NCBI GenBank assembly: GCA_963821705.1 | Contig: CAWGEV010000007.1 | Location: 496,001-560,000 of the forward strand | Length of the DNA: 64,000 nucleotides | Reading direction: 5' to 3' | Source: DASUPK01 sp963821705 | Lineage (GTDB): Bacteria; Actinomycetota; Thermoleophilia; Solirubrobacterales; 70-9 | Shown: positions 30,488-40,089 of the stretch, in pieces | Layout: each line of letters starts with the position of its first letter | How positions within the stretch are numbered: the first letter of the stretch is position 1 | The notes under the pieces: model-generated | Told to the model about the DNA's origin: nothing | What the model saw: the letters and a program-made list of their open reading frames with translations, nothing else | Databases searched by the model: none | Position numbers and translations under genes: made by a program

Positions 30488-31522
30488 TCAGTCGAAGACC
30501 GCCCGCTCCACCGCCGCCAGCTCGGCCTTGCAGCCGGTGACGGCCGGGGCCTTGCCGATGGCGCTGTCGGGATCCTTGAGACCATGCCCGGTCAGGACGC
30601 AGACGACCGATTCCGGCTTCTCCATCCCGTCGGCCACCGGCAGGCCGTGGGCGAGCAGCCCGGCAACCGACGCCGCGGAGGCCGGCTCGCAGAAGACGCC
30701 CTCCGTCGAGGCGACCCAGTGATACGCGTCGAGGATCTGCTCGTCGGAGACCGCCGCGACCCGGCCCCGTGAGGCGGTGAACGCGTTCATCGCCTCCTCC
30801 CAGCGCGCCGGGTTGCCGATCCGGATCGCCGACGCCACGGTCTCGGGGTTCTCGATCGGATGCCCCACGACCAGCGGCGCCGCGCCCTCCGCCTGGAAGC
30901 CGTAGAGGATCGGCGACTCCCCGTACTCTTGGAAGCCGGCCCACCAGGAGGTCACGTTGCCCGCGTTGCCGACGGGAATGGCGAGGGCGGCGGGTGCCTG
31001 GCCCAGCTCGTCGCAGGTCTCGAACGCCGCCGTCTTCTGCCCCTGGATCCGATACGGGTTGACCGAGTTGACGAGCTCGACCGGGTGCTTCTTGGCGATC
31101 TCGCGGACGATCTCGAGCGCCTGGTCGAAGTTCCCCTCGAGGGCGATCACGCGGGCTCCGTGCATCAGCGCCTGGGCCAGCTTGCCGATGGCGATCTTCC
31201 CCTCGGGGACGATCACCGCCCCTCGCATCCCGGCCCGCGCCGCGTAGGCGGCGCAGCTGGCCGCGGTGTTGCCGGTCGAGGCGCAGATGATCGCCTCGGC
31301 GCCGGCCCCCTTGGCCCGGGAGACAGCCACCGTCATGCCTCGGTCCTTGAAGCTGCCCGTCGGGTTGGCTCCCTCGAACTTGAGATAGGCCTCGGCGCCG
31401 ATCCGCTCGGAGAGCCGTGGCGAGTGGATCAGCGGGGTCGAGCCCTCGTTGAGGGTCACCACCGGGTCGCCCTCCTCGAGCGGCAGGCGGTCGCGGTAGC
31501 GCTCTATCAGCGGGGTCGGCAT
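30488..31522 (-). CDS. thrC: Threonine synthase
   Basis: 344 residues, PLP-dependent fold type II. PLP lysine in NPTGSFKDRGMTVAV near 59, SSTGNTAAS-type phosphate loop (ASTGNTAASCAAYAA), and GNAGNVTSWWAGF near 190. Converts O-phosphohomoserine to threonine. Ten bases after hom. Confidence 0.94.
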   Translation of the reverse strand: MPTPLIERYRDRLPLEEGDPVVTLNEGSTPLIHSPRLSERIGAEAYLKFEGANPTGSFKDRGMTVAVSRAKGAGAEAIICASTGNTAASCAAYAARAGMRGAVIVPEGKIAIGKLAQALMHGARVIALEGNFDQALEIVREIAKKHPVELVNSVNPYRIQGQKTAAFETCDELGQAPAALAIPVGNAGNVTSWWAGFQEYGESPILYGFQAEGAAPLVVGHPIENPETVASAIRIGNPARWEEAMNAFTASRGRVAAVSDEQILDAYHWVASTEGVFCEPASAASVAGLLAHGLPVADGMEKPESVVCVLTGHGLKDPDSAIGKAPAVTGCKAELAAVERAVFD

Positions 31523-31532
31523 GGCTGTCGGC

Positions 31533-32759
31533 CTAGCCGAACTCTTCCTCGATCACGCGGATCGAGCGAGGAGGCGAGCGCAGGAACTTGAGCTTGGCGA
31601 TCTTCTTCAAGGCGGCGGCGAAGCGCTTCTCCGAGACCGGGTGCATGACCATGATCAGCTGCGCCTCCCCCCCGAGGCCGCGCTGCACGACGCTCCGCAC
31701 AGAGACCCCGCTGTCGCCCAGCACCTCCGCGACCTGCGCGAGAACGCCGGGCCGGTCGTCGACCTCGAGGTGGAGGTAGAAGGCCATCTCGATGTCCCTG
31801 GCGATCTTCAGCTTCGCGTTCTCCTCGAAGAGCGGTGAGCCGCCCCCGATCACGGAGACGACGTCGCCGAGAACCGCCGACGCGGTCTCCGGCCCGCCGG
31901 CGCCGGGGCCGGACATGGTGATCTCGGTGATCGCCGGGGACTCGACCATGACCGCGTTGAAGGGGCCCTCGATCGGCGAGAGCGGGTGGCCGGGATAGAG
32001 GAAGCACGGGAAGACACGCACGCTGATCTCAGCCTCCCCGACCCGCTCGGCGACACCGAGCAGCTTCAGGGAGAGACCGAGCTCCTTCGCGTAGGCGATG
32101 TCGTCCGGCTTGATTCGCTCGATCCCCTCGTACGGGACCTGCTCGAGCTTCACAGGGGCGCCGAAGGCGAGGCGCGCCAGGATGGCCATCTTCGCGGCGG
32201 CGTCCGCACCGCCGACGTCGTCGGTCGGATCGGCCTCGGCATAGCCGAGGTCCTGCGCCTGCTTCAGGGCGTCCTCATAGGAGAGGCCGCTCCTCGCCAT
32301 CTCCGTGAGGATGTAGTTCGTGGTCCCGTTGACGATCCCAAAGACCTTCTCGATCGGGATCGCGCCGAGGCTCTCCTGCACCACCCGGATCACCGGGATC
32401 GCACCCGCGACCGCGGCCTCGAAGCGGAGCTGGGCGCCGCCCTCACGCGCCGCCGCCACCAGCTCCTCCCCGTATTGAGCCAGCAGCTGCTTGTTCGCGG
32501 TGACCACGTGCCGGCCCTCCAGCAGGGCCCGGGTGACGTACTCGCGCGCGGGCTCGGTGCCGCCGATCAGCTCCACGATGATCTCGCTGCGGGAGAGGAT
32601 CCGGTCGAAGTCGCCCCGCTTCCGGCTCAGCACGCCGCTCACGCGCGGGCGGCGGCCGGAGACCTCTTCCACCATGTCCGCGCGCTCGTTCAGCAGCTTC
32701 CGAAACGCGTCGCCCACCGTCCCCCTGCCGAGGATGCCGACGTTGACCGTCTGGCTCAT
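31533..32759 (-). CDS. hom: Homoserine dehydrogenase
   Basis: 408 residues. NAD(P)-binding GILGRGTVGDAF, substrate region VTANKQLLAQYGEEL, catalytic segment GIVNGTTNYILTEM and EADPTDDVGG, then a C-terminal ACT domain (about 330-400) typical of threonine-inhibited enzymes. TGATG overlap with lysA supports the ATG at 32759. Confidence 0.95.
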   Translation of the reverse strand: MSQTVNVGILGRGTVGDAFRKLLNERADMVEEVSGRRPRVSGVLSRKRGDFDRILSRSEIIVELIGGTEPAREYVTRALLEGRHVVTANKQLLAQYGEELVAAAREGGAQLRFEAAVAGAIPVIRVVQESLGAIPIEKVFGIVNGTTNYILTEMARSGLSYEDALKQAQDLGYAEADPTDDVGGADAAAKMAILARLAFGAPVKLEQVPYEGIERIKPDDIAYAKELGLSLKLLGVAERVGEAEISVRVFPCFLYPGHPLSPIEGPFNAVMVESPAITEITMSGPGAGGPETASAVLGDVVSVIGGGSPLFEENAKLKIARDIEMAFYLHLEVDDRPGVLAQVAEVLGDSGVSVRSVVQRGLGGEAQLIMVMHPVSEKRFAAALKKIAKLKFLRSPPRSIRVIEEEFG

Positions 32760-34123
32760 CACTCGTCCCGAGCCAGCAGGTCGTTCCAGGTCTCGCGCCT
32801 GACGACCACCCTCGCCTCGCCGTCGCGGCAGAAGATCACCGGCGGCCTCGGCACGCCGTTGTAGTTGTTGGCCATCGCGTGGCCGTAGGCGCCCGTCGCC
32901 GGGGTGACCAGCACGTCCCCGACCCGCGGAGCCGCCAGGTCCGTGTCGCGGATCAGGACGTCGCCGGACTCGCAGTGCTTCCCGGCGATCGTCGCCAGGG
33001 TGCCCGGCGTCTCCCCGGCCCGATCCGCGATCACGGCCTCGTAGCGGGAGCCGTAAAGCATCGGCCGGAGGTTGTCGGACATCCCGCCATCCACCGCGAC
33101 GTAGGTCCGGACGCCCGGGATCTCCTTGACGGTGCCGACCCGGTAGGCGGTGACGCCGGCGTTCCCGACCAGCGAACGGCCGGGCTCGACCAGGATCCTC
33201 GGCGGCGGATCGAAGACGCGTTGGATGCCTCGGACCTTGACGTCGACGTAGTCCGCGATCGAGGGTGGCTCGTCGGTGTCGAGATAGGCGATGCCGAGGC
33301 CTCCGCCGACGTTCAGCAGCTCCGGGGCGAGGTCCACCGTGTCGCAGAAGCCCGCGATCACCTCGATCGCCTTGACATAGGGCTCGAGCTCGAAGATCTG
33401 GGAGCCGATGTGCGCATGGAGCCCGACCAGCTCCAGGTTGGCCGACTCGCGTACGCGCTCGACGGCGCTCTCCGCCAGGCGGTCCGAGAGCCCGAAGCCG
33501 AACTTGGAGTCGAGCTGGCCCGTCTGGACATAGTCGTGCGTCGAGGGCTTGATCCCCGGCGTCACCCGGATCAGCACCCTCTGCGGACGATCGAGGAGCC
33601 GCTCCGCCAGCTCGATCTCGTCGAAGGAGTCGAGGATCAGGTGTCCCACGCCGCGCTCGAACGCGTAGCGGAGCTCGGCCTCGCTCTTGTTGTTGCCGTG
33701 CATGTGGATCCGGGCCGGCTCGAAGCCGGCCGCGAGCGCCGTGTGCAGCTCCCCGCCCGAGGCGACGTCGACCGATAGGCCGGCCTCCTTCATCACGCGG
33801 TACGCCGCCGTGCAGGGCAGCGCCTTGCTCGCGTAGATGACCTCGAACGCGTCGGTGCGCTCCTCGAAGGCGCTGAGGTACTCGCGCGCCCGGAGCCGGA
33901 TGTCGTCCTCGGCGTAGAGGTAGGCGGGGGTCCCGAACCGCTCGGCGAGCTCGACCACGTCGCAGCCGGCGATCTCGAGGTGACCGCGTTCGTTCACCCG
34001 CGACCCCGCCGGGTAGACCGCCGAGGCGGCGATCGGATCCTCCACATCACGGCTCGCGCTGTCGCGCGCCTTCACATCAATGGCGGCGGCGTTGTCTGGC
34101 TCTGCGTTCATCGGAGAGGCCAT
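32759..34123 (-). CDS. lysA: Diaminopimelate decarboxylase
   Basis: About 454 residues; last step of lysine synthesis. PLP lysine in VIYASKALPC near 95, HMHGNNKSEAELRYA, IRVTPGIKPSTHDYVQTG, GGGLGIAYL, EPGRSLVGNAG and the C-terminal CESGDVL. The N-terminus before SAVYPAGSRVNERGHL is unusually long; ATGs at 34123 and 34111 both have weak ribosome binding sites. Only about 30 bases separate it from the divergent hydrolase gene, so the promoters overlap. Confidence 0.93.
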   Translation of the reverse strand: MASPMNAEPDNAAAIDVKARDSASRDVEDPIAASAVYPAGSRVNERGHLEIAGCDVVELAERFGTPAYLYAEDDIRLRAREYLSAFEERTDAFEVIYASKALPCTAAYRVMKEAGLSVDVASGGELHTALAAGFEPARIHMHGNNKSEAELRYAFERGVGHLILDSFDEIELAERLLDRPQRVLIRVTPGIKPSTHDYVQTGQLDSKFGFGLSDRLAESAVERVRESANLELVGLHAHIGSQIFELEPYVKAIEVIAGFCDTVDLAPELLNVGGGLGIAYLDTDEPPSIADYVDVKVRGIQRVFDPPPRILVEPGRSLVGNAGVTAYRVGTVKEIPGVRTYVAVDGGMSDNLRPMLYGSRYEAVIADRAGETPGTLATIAGKHCESGDVLIRDTDLAAPRVGDVLVTPATGAYGHAMANNYNGVPRPPVIFCRDGEARVVVRRETWNDLLARDE

Positions 34124-34152
34124 TCTGACGGGAAGCAGCAGAATGCCCCGCA

Positions 34153-34878
34153 ATGGAGCGCTCTTCGCCCAGCCGGCCCGAACTCGAGGGGCGTCACAAC
34201 GGCCTCGCGTATGCGCTCTGGCTCCCGGGCGACAGGCCGCCGTATGCGGGCGTCGTGGCCGTGCACGGTGCCGGGTCGCGAAAGGAGAACCACGCCGACT
34301 TCGCGAGATTGGCGATCGCCGCGGGCTGGGCGGCGCTCACGTTCGACCTCCCGGGCCACGGCGAATCGGATGGCGAGATGTCGGGGGCGGCCGTCGACGC
34401 GGTGATCGGGATGGCGGACCTGCTCTCCGTGCAACCCGGCGTCGACGAGAGCCGCGTCGCCCTGCGCGGCTCCAGCCTCGGTGGGTTCCTGGCCCTCTGC
34501 GCCGCCGCGGCGGCCCCCGAGATCGCCGGGGTGATCGCGATCTGCCCGGCCGGCGAGGACCACCTGGCGCGCGGCGTCCGGCAGGGGCGATTCGAGATGC
34601 GTATCGGGGATCCGCTGGAGATGGAGGCCTGGCTGGTCGCGCAGGACGTCGCAGGCGCCGTCGAGAGCATCGCGCCGCGGCCGCTGATCCTGATGCACGC
34701 GGAGGGGGACACGCAGATCCCCAGCGACCATTCGGAGGAGCTCTACGAGCGAGCGGGCGAGCCCCGCAAGCTGGTCATCGCGCCGGGCGGAGCGCACACG
34801 ACCGTGCAGCACGACCCCGAGCTGCAGGGCATGGCGCTCCGCTGGCTGGAGCGGGAGCTGGATCGCTCGGCCGGCTAG
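34153..34878 (+). CDS. Alpha/beta-hydrolase
   Basis: 241 residues. Oxyanion region VVAVHGAGSRKENH, nucleophile elbow LRGSSLGGFLALC (Ser near 115), acid LMHAEGDTQIP, and His in PGGAHTTVQHD. Resembles dienelactone-hydrolase or acyl-peptidase-like hydrolases; no signal peptide. Substrate unknown. Confidence 0.88.
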   Translation: MERSSPSRPELEGRHNGLAYALWLPGDRPPYAGVVAVHGAGSRKENHADFARLAIAAGWAALTFDLPGHGESDGEMSGAAVDAVIGMADLLSVQPGVDESRVALRGSSLGGFLALCAAAAAPEIAGVIAICPAGEDHLARGVRQGRFEMRIGDPLEMEAWLVAQDVAGAVESIAPRPLILMHAEGDTQIPSDHSEELYERAGEPRKLVIAPGGAHTTVQHDPELQGMALRWLERELDRSAG

Positions 34879-34890
34879 CGACCCGCCAGC

Positions 34891-34915
34891 GAGCCCACTA
34901 CCCCTGTGGGTACTC
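34891..34915. terminator. Possible hairpin between convergent genes
   Basis: CCCAC at 34894 pairs with GTGGG at 34906 around a 7-nt loop, extended by GAG/CTC with a small bulge. It lies 12 bases after the hydrolase stop. No T-run. Confidence 0.35.
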
Positions 34916-34935
34916 GACTCCTGGGTTCTTGCCGC

Positions 34936-35691
34936 TCAGTGGTGGAACCGCGACGAGCCGCGCGATCCGTGCGAGCGGGACGAGCTCGACTGCGGCCACT
35001 GCGCGCCCCAGCTCTTGCCATGGCTCGACCGGTTGCCGTTCCCCGAGTTCTGCGAATCCCCGCCGTTCCCGGTCGGGTCGGGCGGCCTCGAGAACGGGCC
35101 CTTGCCGGTGACGGTCGTCGAGTTGTCGGGAGACGAGTTGTTGTCGCCCTTCCCCTTCGGGTCGCTGGGCGTGCTCTGGTGGGGCGTCTGAGGATGCGGC
35201 GGCGTCACAATGTGGGAGGGATCCTTGGCCGAGATGCCGGGGCTACCCGTGTCGCCGCTCGAGGGCTGGGTGGGGGTCGTGCTCGGCAGCGACGCTCCGC
35301 TCTTGGGGGAGCCGCCCTTGCCGTTGCCCTTGCCGTTGCCCTTGCCGTTGCCGCCGTTCCCGCCCCCGCCCGAACCGGTCGTGCCGCCGACGTTGGCCGA
35401 GGCGAGCTGGCCGGCCGCCGCGCTCACCGGGACGACCGTGCTGTTCGACGGCGAGCCCTTCGTGGCGGCGCTGAGCTCGACGTTGCCGCCGCTGAACCCG
35501 TCCTGGACGGATGGCCACACGTTGAAGGAGACAACACCGACCATGATCACGAAGACGATGGCAGCACCGGCCAAGAGCGCGCCGGATGCACCTACTCCGA
35601 CGATGAAGCTCTCGGGGGTGTTGTTGGGTGATGTCTTGGTTGCCGCATGAGCATCCCCCTCTCGCACGGCACGCCATTCGCGCGCACTCAC
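34936..35691 (-). CDS. Membrane-anchored low-complexity extracellular protein
   Basis: 251 residues. A short cytosolic N-terminus, one transmembrane helix (SGALLAGAAIVFVIMVGVVS, about 35-55), then about 190 residues rich in Gly, Ser, Asn, Pro and Thr with NGKG repeats (DNA repeat of 12 bp near 35311-35352) and a Ser/His/Arg-rich end. It looks like a surface or cell-wall-associated protein. No family recognised. The 149 bases upstream (35692-35840) are AT-richer and may hold its promoter. Confidence 0.6.
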   Translation of the reverse strand: MSAREWRAVREGDAHAATKTSPNNTPESFIVGVGASGALLAGAAIVFVIMVGVVSFNVWPSVQDGFSGGNVELSAATKGSPSNSTVVPVSAAAGQLASANVGGTTGSGGGGNGGNGKGNGKGNGKGGSPKSGASLPSTTPTQPSSGDTGSPGISAKDPSHIVTPPHPQTPHQSTPSDPKGKGDNNSSPDNSTTVTGKGPFSRPPDPTGNGGDSQNSGNGNRSSHGKSWGAQWPQSSSSRSHGSRGSSRFHH

Positions 35692-35840
35692 GTTACGGTC
35701 ATCGTCCTGTATTTCGGGGCCTTTAGTAAGACCAATATCGGGGTAGACATTTGTCCTAATTGCGACATCTGGCTCTACCTAGAAGCGGGGCCGACGCAAT
35801 TTCTCCTCCATTCGTATTACTAGCCCATCGGCCGGTCGTC

Positions 35841-36983
35841 TTAGAGGTAGGCCAGCGGATCCGTGGTCTGGCCGTTGATTCGCACCTCGAAGTGGACGTG
35901 GGGCCCTGAGCAGTAGCCGGTGCAGTCGCTCAGCCCGATGATCTGACCCTGCGCGACCGTCTGGCCTACGGAGACCAGGAAGCGCTCCTGATGTGCGTAG
36001 CAGGTGGAGAGGCCCCCGCCGTGATCGATGCAGGTGTAGTTCCCGTAGCCGCCCTCGGGTCCCGCGATCGTGACGCGGCCGGCCGCTGCGGCGCGGATCG
36101 GGGTCCCGGTCGGGACGCCGATGTCGACACCGGGATGGAACTCGTAGCGGCCGTTGATGTTCCGTGGCCCGTAGCCGGAGGTGATCGGCCCGTTCACCGG
36201 CCAGATCAGGCCGTGGCCACCGGCCCGGATCGGGCCGGCCGGCAGCGCCCCGGTTCCGCCTCCCAGCTGCTCGGCGATCTTCTGGGAGATGTCGTTGAGG
36301 TCACCCTCGAGGTTGTCCTGCTGCTTGCGGACCTTCCCGAGCGTCGCGTGCTGCTTCTGGCGCGCCGCGCCGAGCTTGCTCTTCCGGGCGTTGAGCTTCG
36401 CCTTGGTGACATCGAGCTCTTGTTTACTGGCCGCGATCTCGTCCCGGGCCGTCCTGACCGTGTTGACGGTCACCTGCATCTCGTTGCGCAGGTCTCGCAC
36501 CCGGGAGACGATGTCGTTGTCCTGGTGCTGAAGCGTCTCGAGGTACTGCGACCGCGCGACCAGGTCATCGAAACCCTCAGCCTGGAGGAGCACCGTGATC
36601 AGGTCCGGCTCGTTCGTCTCGTAGATCGCGACCAGCCGCTGCTGCAGGACCGTGATCGCCTCGCGAAGGCGCTTCTTCAGGTAGTCGAGGCGAGCCTGGG
36701 CCTGGTCGAGCTCGGCCTGCTTCTGGGCCAGCTCGGCCGCGACCGCGGCCTCGCGATTGCGGAGGGCCGCGACCTGGCTCGTCAGCCGGCGGAGCTGCGC
36801 GGACTCGTGGCTGATCCGGCCGGTGAGGACTCCGGCGTGAGCGCTTGCATGGGACAGCTTGCTCTGGGTGGTGTTGAGCTTCTGCTGGAGGCTCTGGCCC
36901 GAGGCGCTCCCGCCAAGCACCGCGCAGGTGCAGGCGACGGCGGCGCAGGCCACCCCCAGGATCAGCCGCTTGGATCCCGTCAT
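35841..36983 (-). CDS. Secreted M23 metallopeptidase with coiled coil (EnvC/NlpD-like)
   Basis: 380 residues. A signal peptide (LILGVACAAVACTCAVLGG), a long coiled coil (about 30-245, with LLQAEGFDDLVARSQYLETL), and a C-terminal M23 domain (about 270-380) with zinc ligands in FHPGVDIG and HVHFEV. Such proteins cleave peptidoglycan or activate amidases at division; the coiled coil is the regulatory part that usually meets FtsEX. Both zinc motifs are present, so it may itself be active. Confidence 0.92.
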   Translation of the reverse strand: MTGSKRLILGVACAAVACTCAVLGGSASGQSLQQKLNTTQSKLSHASAHAGVLTGRISHESAQLRRLTSQVAALRNREAAVAAELAQKQAELDQAQARLDYLKKRLREAITVLQQRLVAIYETNEPDLITVLLQAEGFDDLVARSQYLETLQHQDNDIVSRVRDLRNEMQVTVNTVRTARDEIAASKQELDVTKAKLNARKSKLGAARQKQHATLGKVRKQQDNLEGDLNDISQKIAEQLGGGTGALPAGPIRAGGHGLIWPVNGPITSGYGPRNINGRYEFHPGVDIGVPTGTPIRAAAAGRVTIAGPEGGYGNYTCIDHGGGLSTCYAHQERFLVSVGQTVAQGQIIGLSDCTGYCSGPHVHFEVRINGQTTDPLAYL

Positions 36984-37046
36984 CTGAGCGTGAAAGGTTG
37001 AACGCCCGCGAACGGGCGACCTGAATAGGCGGTTGCAGCCTCGTCG

Positions 37047-38348
37047 CTAGGCGGCGGTTGCGGCCGGCTCGCGCTCGGCGCCCGAGCCGTTCTGGGCGGC
37101 GCCGTCGGCGGCCCCGTTGACCGCCTGCTCCGCGGCCAGCGCGAAGCGCTCCTGGTAGGTCCGGGCCTGCATCCGCGAGATCACCAGTCGCTGCACCTGG
37201 GCCGTGCCCTCGAACAGCTGGTAGATCTTCGCGTCGCGGAACCACTTCTCGAGCGGGCAGTCGGTGGTCTGCGCATACGGCCCGACGAGGTCCATGAGGG
37301 TGGTGGTCGCCCACATGGTCACATCGCCGGCCTTCAGCTTCGACATCGAACCCTGGCCCCCGGTCATCGGGATGCCGTTGCGGCCCATCCAGGCCGCGCG
37401 CTGCACCAGCAGCCGGGCGGAGTCGATCTCGGTCGCGACGTCGGCCAGGACCTGCTGGATCCGCTGCTCCTCCAGCGCCGGCTTGCCACCGTCCACGGTC
37501 TGGCCCCCGAGGTACTCGAGGGTCCACTCGTAGGCGGCCTGGGCGATGCCGAGCGCCGAGGCGCCGACGATGGGGCGGGTCATCTCGAAGGTCGCGAGCG
37601 CGTTCGACGAGCCCGCCCTCTGGCCCGAGCGGGCGCGCTCGAGCTTCCTGTTCAGCTTGTCCATCCCGCCGAGCAGGTTCTCGACCGGGATCCGGCAGTC
37701 CTCGAGGACGACCTCGGCCGTGTGGGAGGCGCGGATGCCGATCTTGCTCTCCTTCTTGCCCTGCCTGAGCCCGGGGGTTCCCTTGCCGACGACGAAGGAG
37801 GCCTGGCCGCGGTGGCCGAGCTCGGGGTCAACGGTGGCGACCACGACGTGGACGTCGGCGATCCCACCGTTGGTGATGAAGACCTTGGTGCCGTCCAGGA
37901 CCCACTCGTCGCCGTCGAGCTTCGCGGTGGTCTTGAGGCTCTTCACGTCGGAGCCGGCCTGCGGCTCGGTGACGGCGTACGCGCCGAGCGCGATCTCGTC
38001 GTCGGTCCCGAAGCACTGCGGAACCCACTCAGCGATCTGCGCCGGGGTGCCCGAGGCGGCGATGCCGGCGGCGGCGAGGCCGGAGCCCTGGATCGCGAGG
38101 GCGATTCCCGCGCAGCCCCAGTGCATCTCCTCGGCGGTGATCACGCCGAACTGGCCGCCGGGGTCGGAGCCCATCTTCTGCATGTGCTCGATCCCCTGGA
38201 GACCCCACTTACGGGCCTCCTTGATCACATCCCAGGGCGTGCTCTCCTCCTCGTCGTGCCGGCGCGCGACGGGCCGGATGACCTCGCGGGCGAACTTGCG
38301 GACGTATTCCCTGTGCTCCTGCTGCTCCTCGCTGAGCGCGAAATCCAT
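37047..38348 (-). CDS. Acyl-CoA dehydrogenase
   Basis: 433 residues, FAD enzyme of fatty-acid or related beta-oxidation. YAVTEPQAGSDVKSL, VFITNGGIADVHVV, and the catalytic Glu in QLFEGTAQVQRLVISRM. The C-terminal 40 residues are low complexity. A palindromic TetR-type operator candidate lies 41 bases upstream of its start, so it is probably controlled by acyl-CoA. Confidence 0.93.
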   Translation of the reverse strand: MDFALSEEQQEHREYVRKFAREVIRPVARRHDEEESTPWDVIKEARKWGLQGIEHMQKMGSDPGGQFGVITAEEMHWGCAGIALAIQGSGLAAAGIAASGTPAQIAEWVPQCFGTDDEIALGAYAVTEPQAGSDVKSLKTTAKLDGDEWVLDGTKVFITNGGIADVHVVVATVDPELGHRGQASFVVGKGTPGLRQGKKESKIGIRASHTAEVVLEDCRIPVENLLGGMDKLNRKLERARSGQRAGSSNALATFEMTRPIVGASALGIAQAAYEWTLEYLGGQTVDGGKPALEEQRIQQVLADVATEIDSARLLVQRAAWMGRNGIPMTGGQGSMSKLKAGDVTMWATTTLMDLVGPYAQTTDCPLEKWFRDAKIYQLFEGTAQVQRLVISRMQARTYQERFALAAEQAVNGAADGAAQNGSGAEREPAATAA

Positions 38349-38388
38349 TGGTGAGCTGCCTCCTGGTCGCGATGGGGACCAGACTGAT

Positions 38389-38402
38389 TGACTGGTCAGT
38401 CA
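38389..38402. promoter_or_regulatory. Palindromic operator candidate upstream of acyl-CoA dehydrogenase
   Basis: TGACTG-GT-CAGTCA, a perfect inverted repeat of 6-bp arms, 41 bp before the dehydrogenase ATG. Sites of this form are bound by TetR-family regulators of acyl-CoA metabolism. No TetR gene is in the window. Confidence 0.5.
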
Positions 38403-38494
38403 GCCAGTTTACCCGAACGGGAAGTGGAACCTGCCACCTACCGCACGGGACGCGCGCTCAGGCGCCTCACGGGTTGCGGGTACCGTTCCCCGCC

Positions 38495-39850
38495 GTGCGC
38501 CTCCCTCGCCCGATCCAGAACGCGATCGACTGGCTGCGGTTCGACGTGCTCTCGCGGTTCGAGCCGCGGACGCTCGCCATCGCCGGCGCTGGCCTGGTCG
38601 CGGCCATCCTGGTGATCTGGGCGATCGTCGCCAACCCCTTCTCGAGTGGCGGCAACGGCGAGACGCGGGTGGTGACGATCGCCGTCGCCACCGACAACGC
38701 GCAGCAGGCTCCCGTCGGCGTGCTGGGTTATCCGGTCCTGGCGACCCGCAACACGACGCGCATCCCGGGGCCCGGTCCCGTGGACGACGCGGCGGCCGCC
38801 GCCCTGGCGACGCATCCTCCGGCTCCGGAGGCGCCGCCGCTGGCGGCGGTGACCCTGGTGCCCGACGACGACTGGCAGGCTGGAATCGCCGCATCGGTGT
38901 TGGCGGGCCCGCCCCTTCGCATCCCGGTCCTGGTCAGCCAGCACGGCGCCGTCCCGGACTCGACCACGCAGGCGATCGCGGAGCTCGACCCCCGCGGCAG
39001 CCCGGCGACGGGCGGGGTCGCGCTCTACTCGGCCGGCGGCGCCTCGACTCCCTCCGGCCTGAAGTCCCACGAGCTCGCCGGCGACTCGCCGGCGGAAATC
39101 GCCAGCTCAATCGACCAGCTCCGACAGCAGCTCACCAAACATGAACCGCAGCACATCCTGCTGGTCAGCTCCGACCAAGCGGGATACGCGATGCCGGCTG
39201 CCGCCTGGGCGGCGCGTTCCGGAGACCCGGTTCTCTTCACCGGCCGCAACCAGGTCCCGTCCGCGACACTCGCCGCACTGCGACGTCACGCGTCGGCGAG
39301 CGTCTACGTCCTCGGATCGGAGTCGGTGATCTCGAAGGACGCCCTCCAGCAGGTGGGGCGGGTCTCGGCGACGGTGCAGCGGGTGGGCGCGACGGGGGTG
39401 GTCCAGAACGCGCTTCTCTTCGCGCGCTACTCCGATGGCTCGTTCGGCTGGAACATCAACGATCCCGGCCACGGGATGGAGCTCGCCAACGCCGACCGTC
39501 CGCTGGATGCCGCTGCGGCCGCCTCGCTCGCCTCGAGCGGCAAGTGGGGCCCGCTCCTGCTCACCGACACGGCTGACGCCCTCCCGCCCGAGCTGAGAAG
39601 CTTCCTGCTCGACATCAAGCCCGGCTACGAGACGGATCCTACCCGGGCGGTGTACAACCACATCTGGCTGATGGGAGACGCGACGGCGATCGGCGGACAG
39701 GTTCAGGCGGAGGTCGACGAGCTGGCGGAGCTCGCCCCTATCGCCGGCGCGGCCACGCCGAACCAGGGCCCTGCAAGCGGCGGCGCCACCCAGCCCGGCG
39801 GCACCGAGAGCGAGCAGAACCCGACACCTCAGAAGGGGAAGAAGAAATGA
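38495..39850 (+). CDS. Membrane-anchored cell-wall-binding-repeat-like protein
   Basis: 451 residues, GTG start. A cytosolic N-terminus, one transmembrane helix (LAIAGAGLVAAILVIWAIV, about 25-45), then an extracytoplasmic region with repeated Rossmann-like units (HILLVSSDQAGYAMPAAAWA; ASVYVLGSESVISKDAL; IWLMGDATAIGGQV) resembling the putative cell-wall-binding repeat 2 family. The tail is Gly/Pro/Lys-rich. Function unknown; first of three coupled genes. Confidence 0.75.
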   Translation: MRLPRPIQNAIDWLRFDVLSRFEPRTLAIAGAGLVAAILVIWAIVANPFSSGGNGETRVVTIAVATDNAQQAPVGVLGYPVLATRNTTRIPGPGPVDDAAAAALATHPPAPEAPPLAAVTLVPDDDWQAGIAASVLAGPPLRIPVLVSQHGAVPDSTTQAIAELDPRGSPATGGVALYSAGGASTPSGLKSHELAGDSPAEIASSIDQLRQQLTKHEPQHILLVSSDQAGYAMPAAAWAARSGDPVLFTGRNQVPSATLAALRRHASASVYVLGSESVISKDALQQVGRVSATVQRVGATGVVQNALLFARYSDGSFGWNINDPGHGMELANADRPLDAAAAASLASSGKWGPLLLTDTADALPPELRSFLLDIKPGYETDPTRAVYNHIWLMGDATAIGGQVQAEVDELAELAPIAGAATPNQGPASGGATQPGGTESEQNPTPQKGKKK

Positions 39851-40089
39851 GCGAGGCCGAGCGACCCGACAGGCTGACCAGGACGGTGACGATCGAGGAC
39901 ATCCGGGCGCTCGCCGGCCCCTCCACGCCTCACTTCGCGCTCCAGGTACGTAACCGCATCCGGCGCCTGATCGAGGGGCTTCCGGACGGCGATCCGGTCC
40001 GCCGAGAGGGCGAGCTTCAGATCGCGCGCCTCGAGGAGCTCGCACAGCACAGCGGCGACCCTCGAGGCGGCACGGGGGTGGCTCACTGA
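39847..40089 (+). CDS. Small hypothetical protein
   Basis: 80 residues, hydrophilic, helical (QVRNRIRRLIEGLPDGD; EGELQIARLEELAQHS). ATGA overlap with the upstream gene and a TGATG junction with the downstream MBL gene make it a real coupled gene. No family recognised. Confidence 0.7.
   Translation: MSEAERPDRLTRTVTIEDIRALAGPSTPHFALQVRNRIRRLIEGLPDGDPVRREGELQIARLEELAQHSGDPRGGTGVAH

Noticed and set aside
35311..35352. 12-bp tandem repeat as a mobile or regulatory element
   Set aside because: It encodes the NGKG repeats of the extracellular protein in frame.
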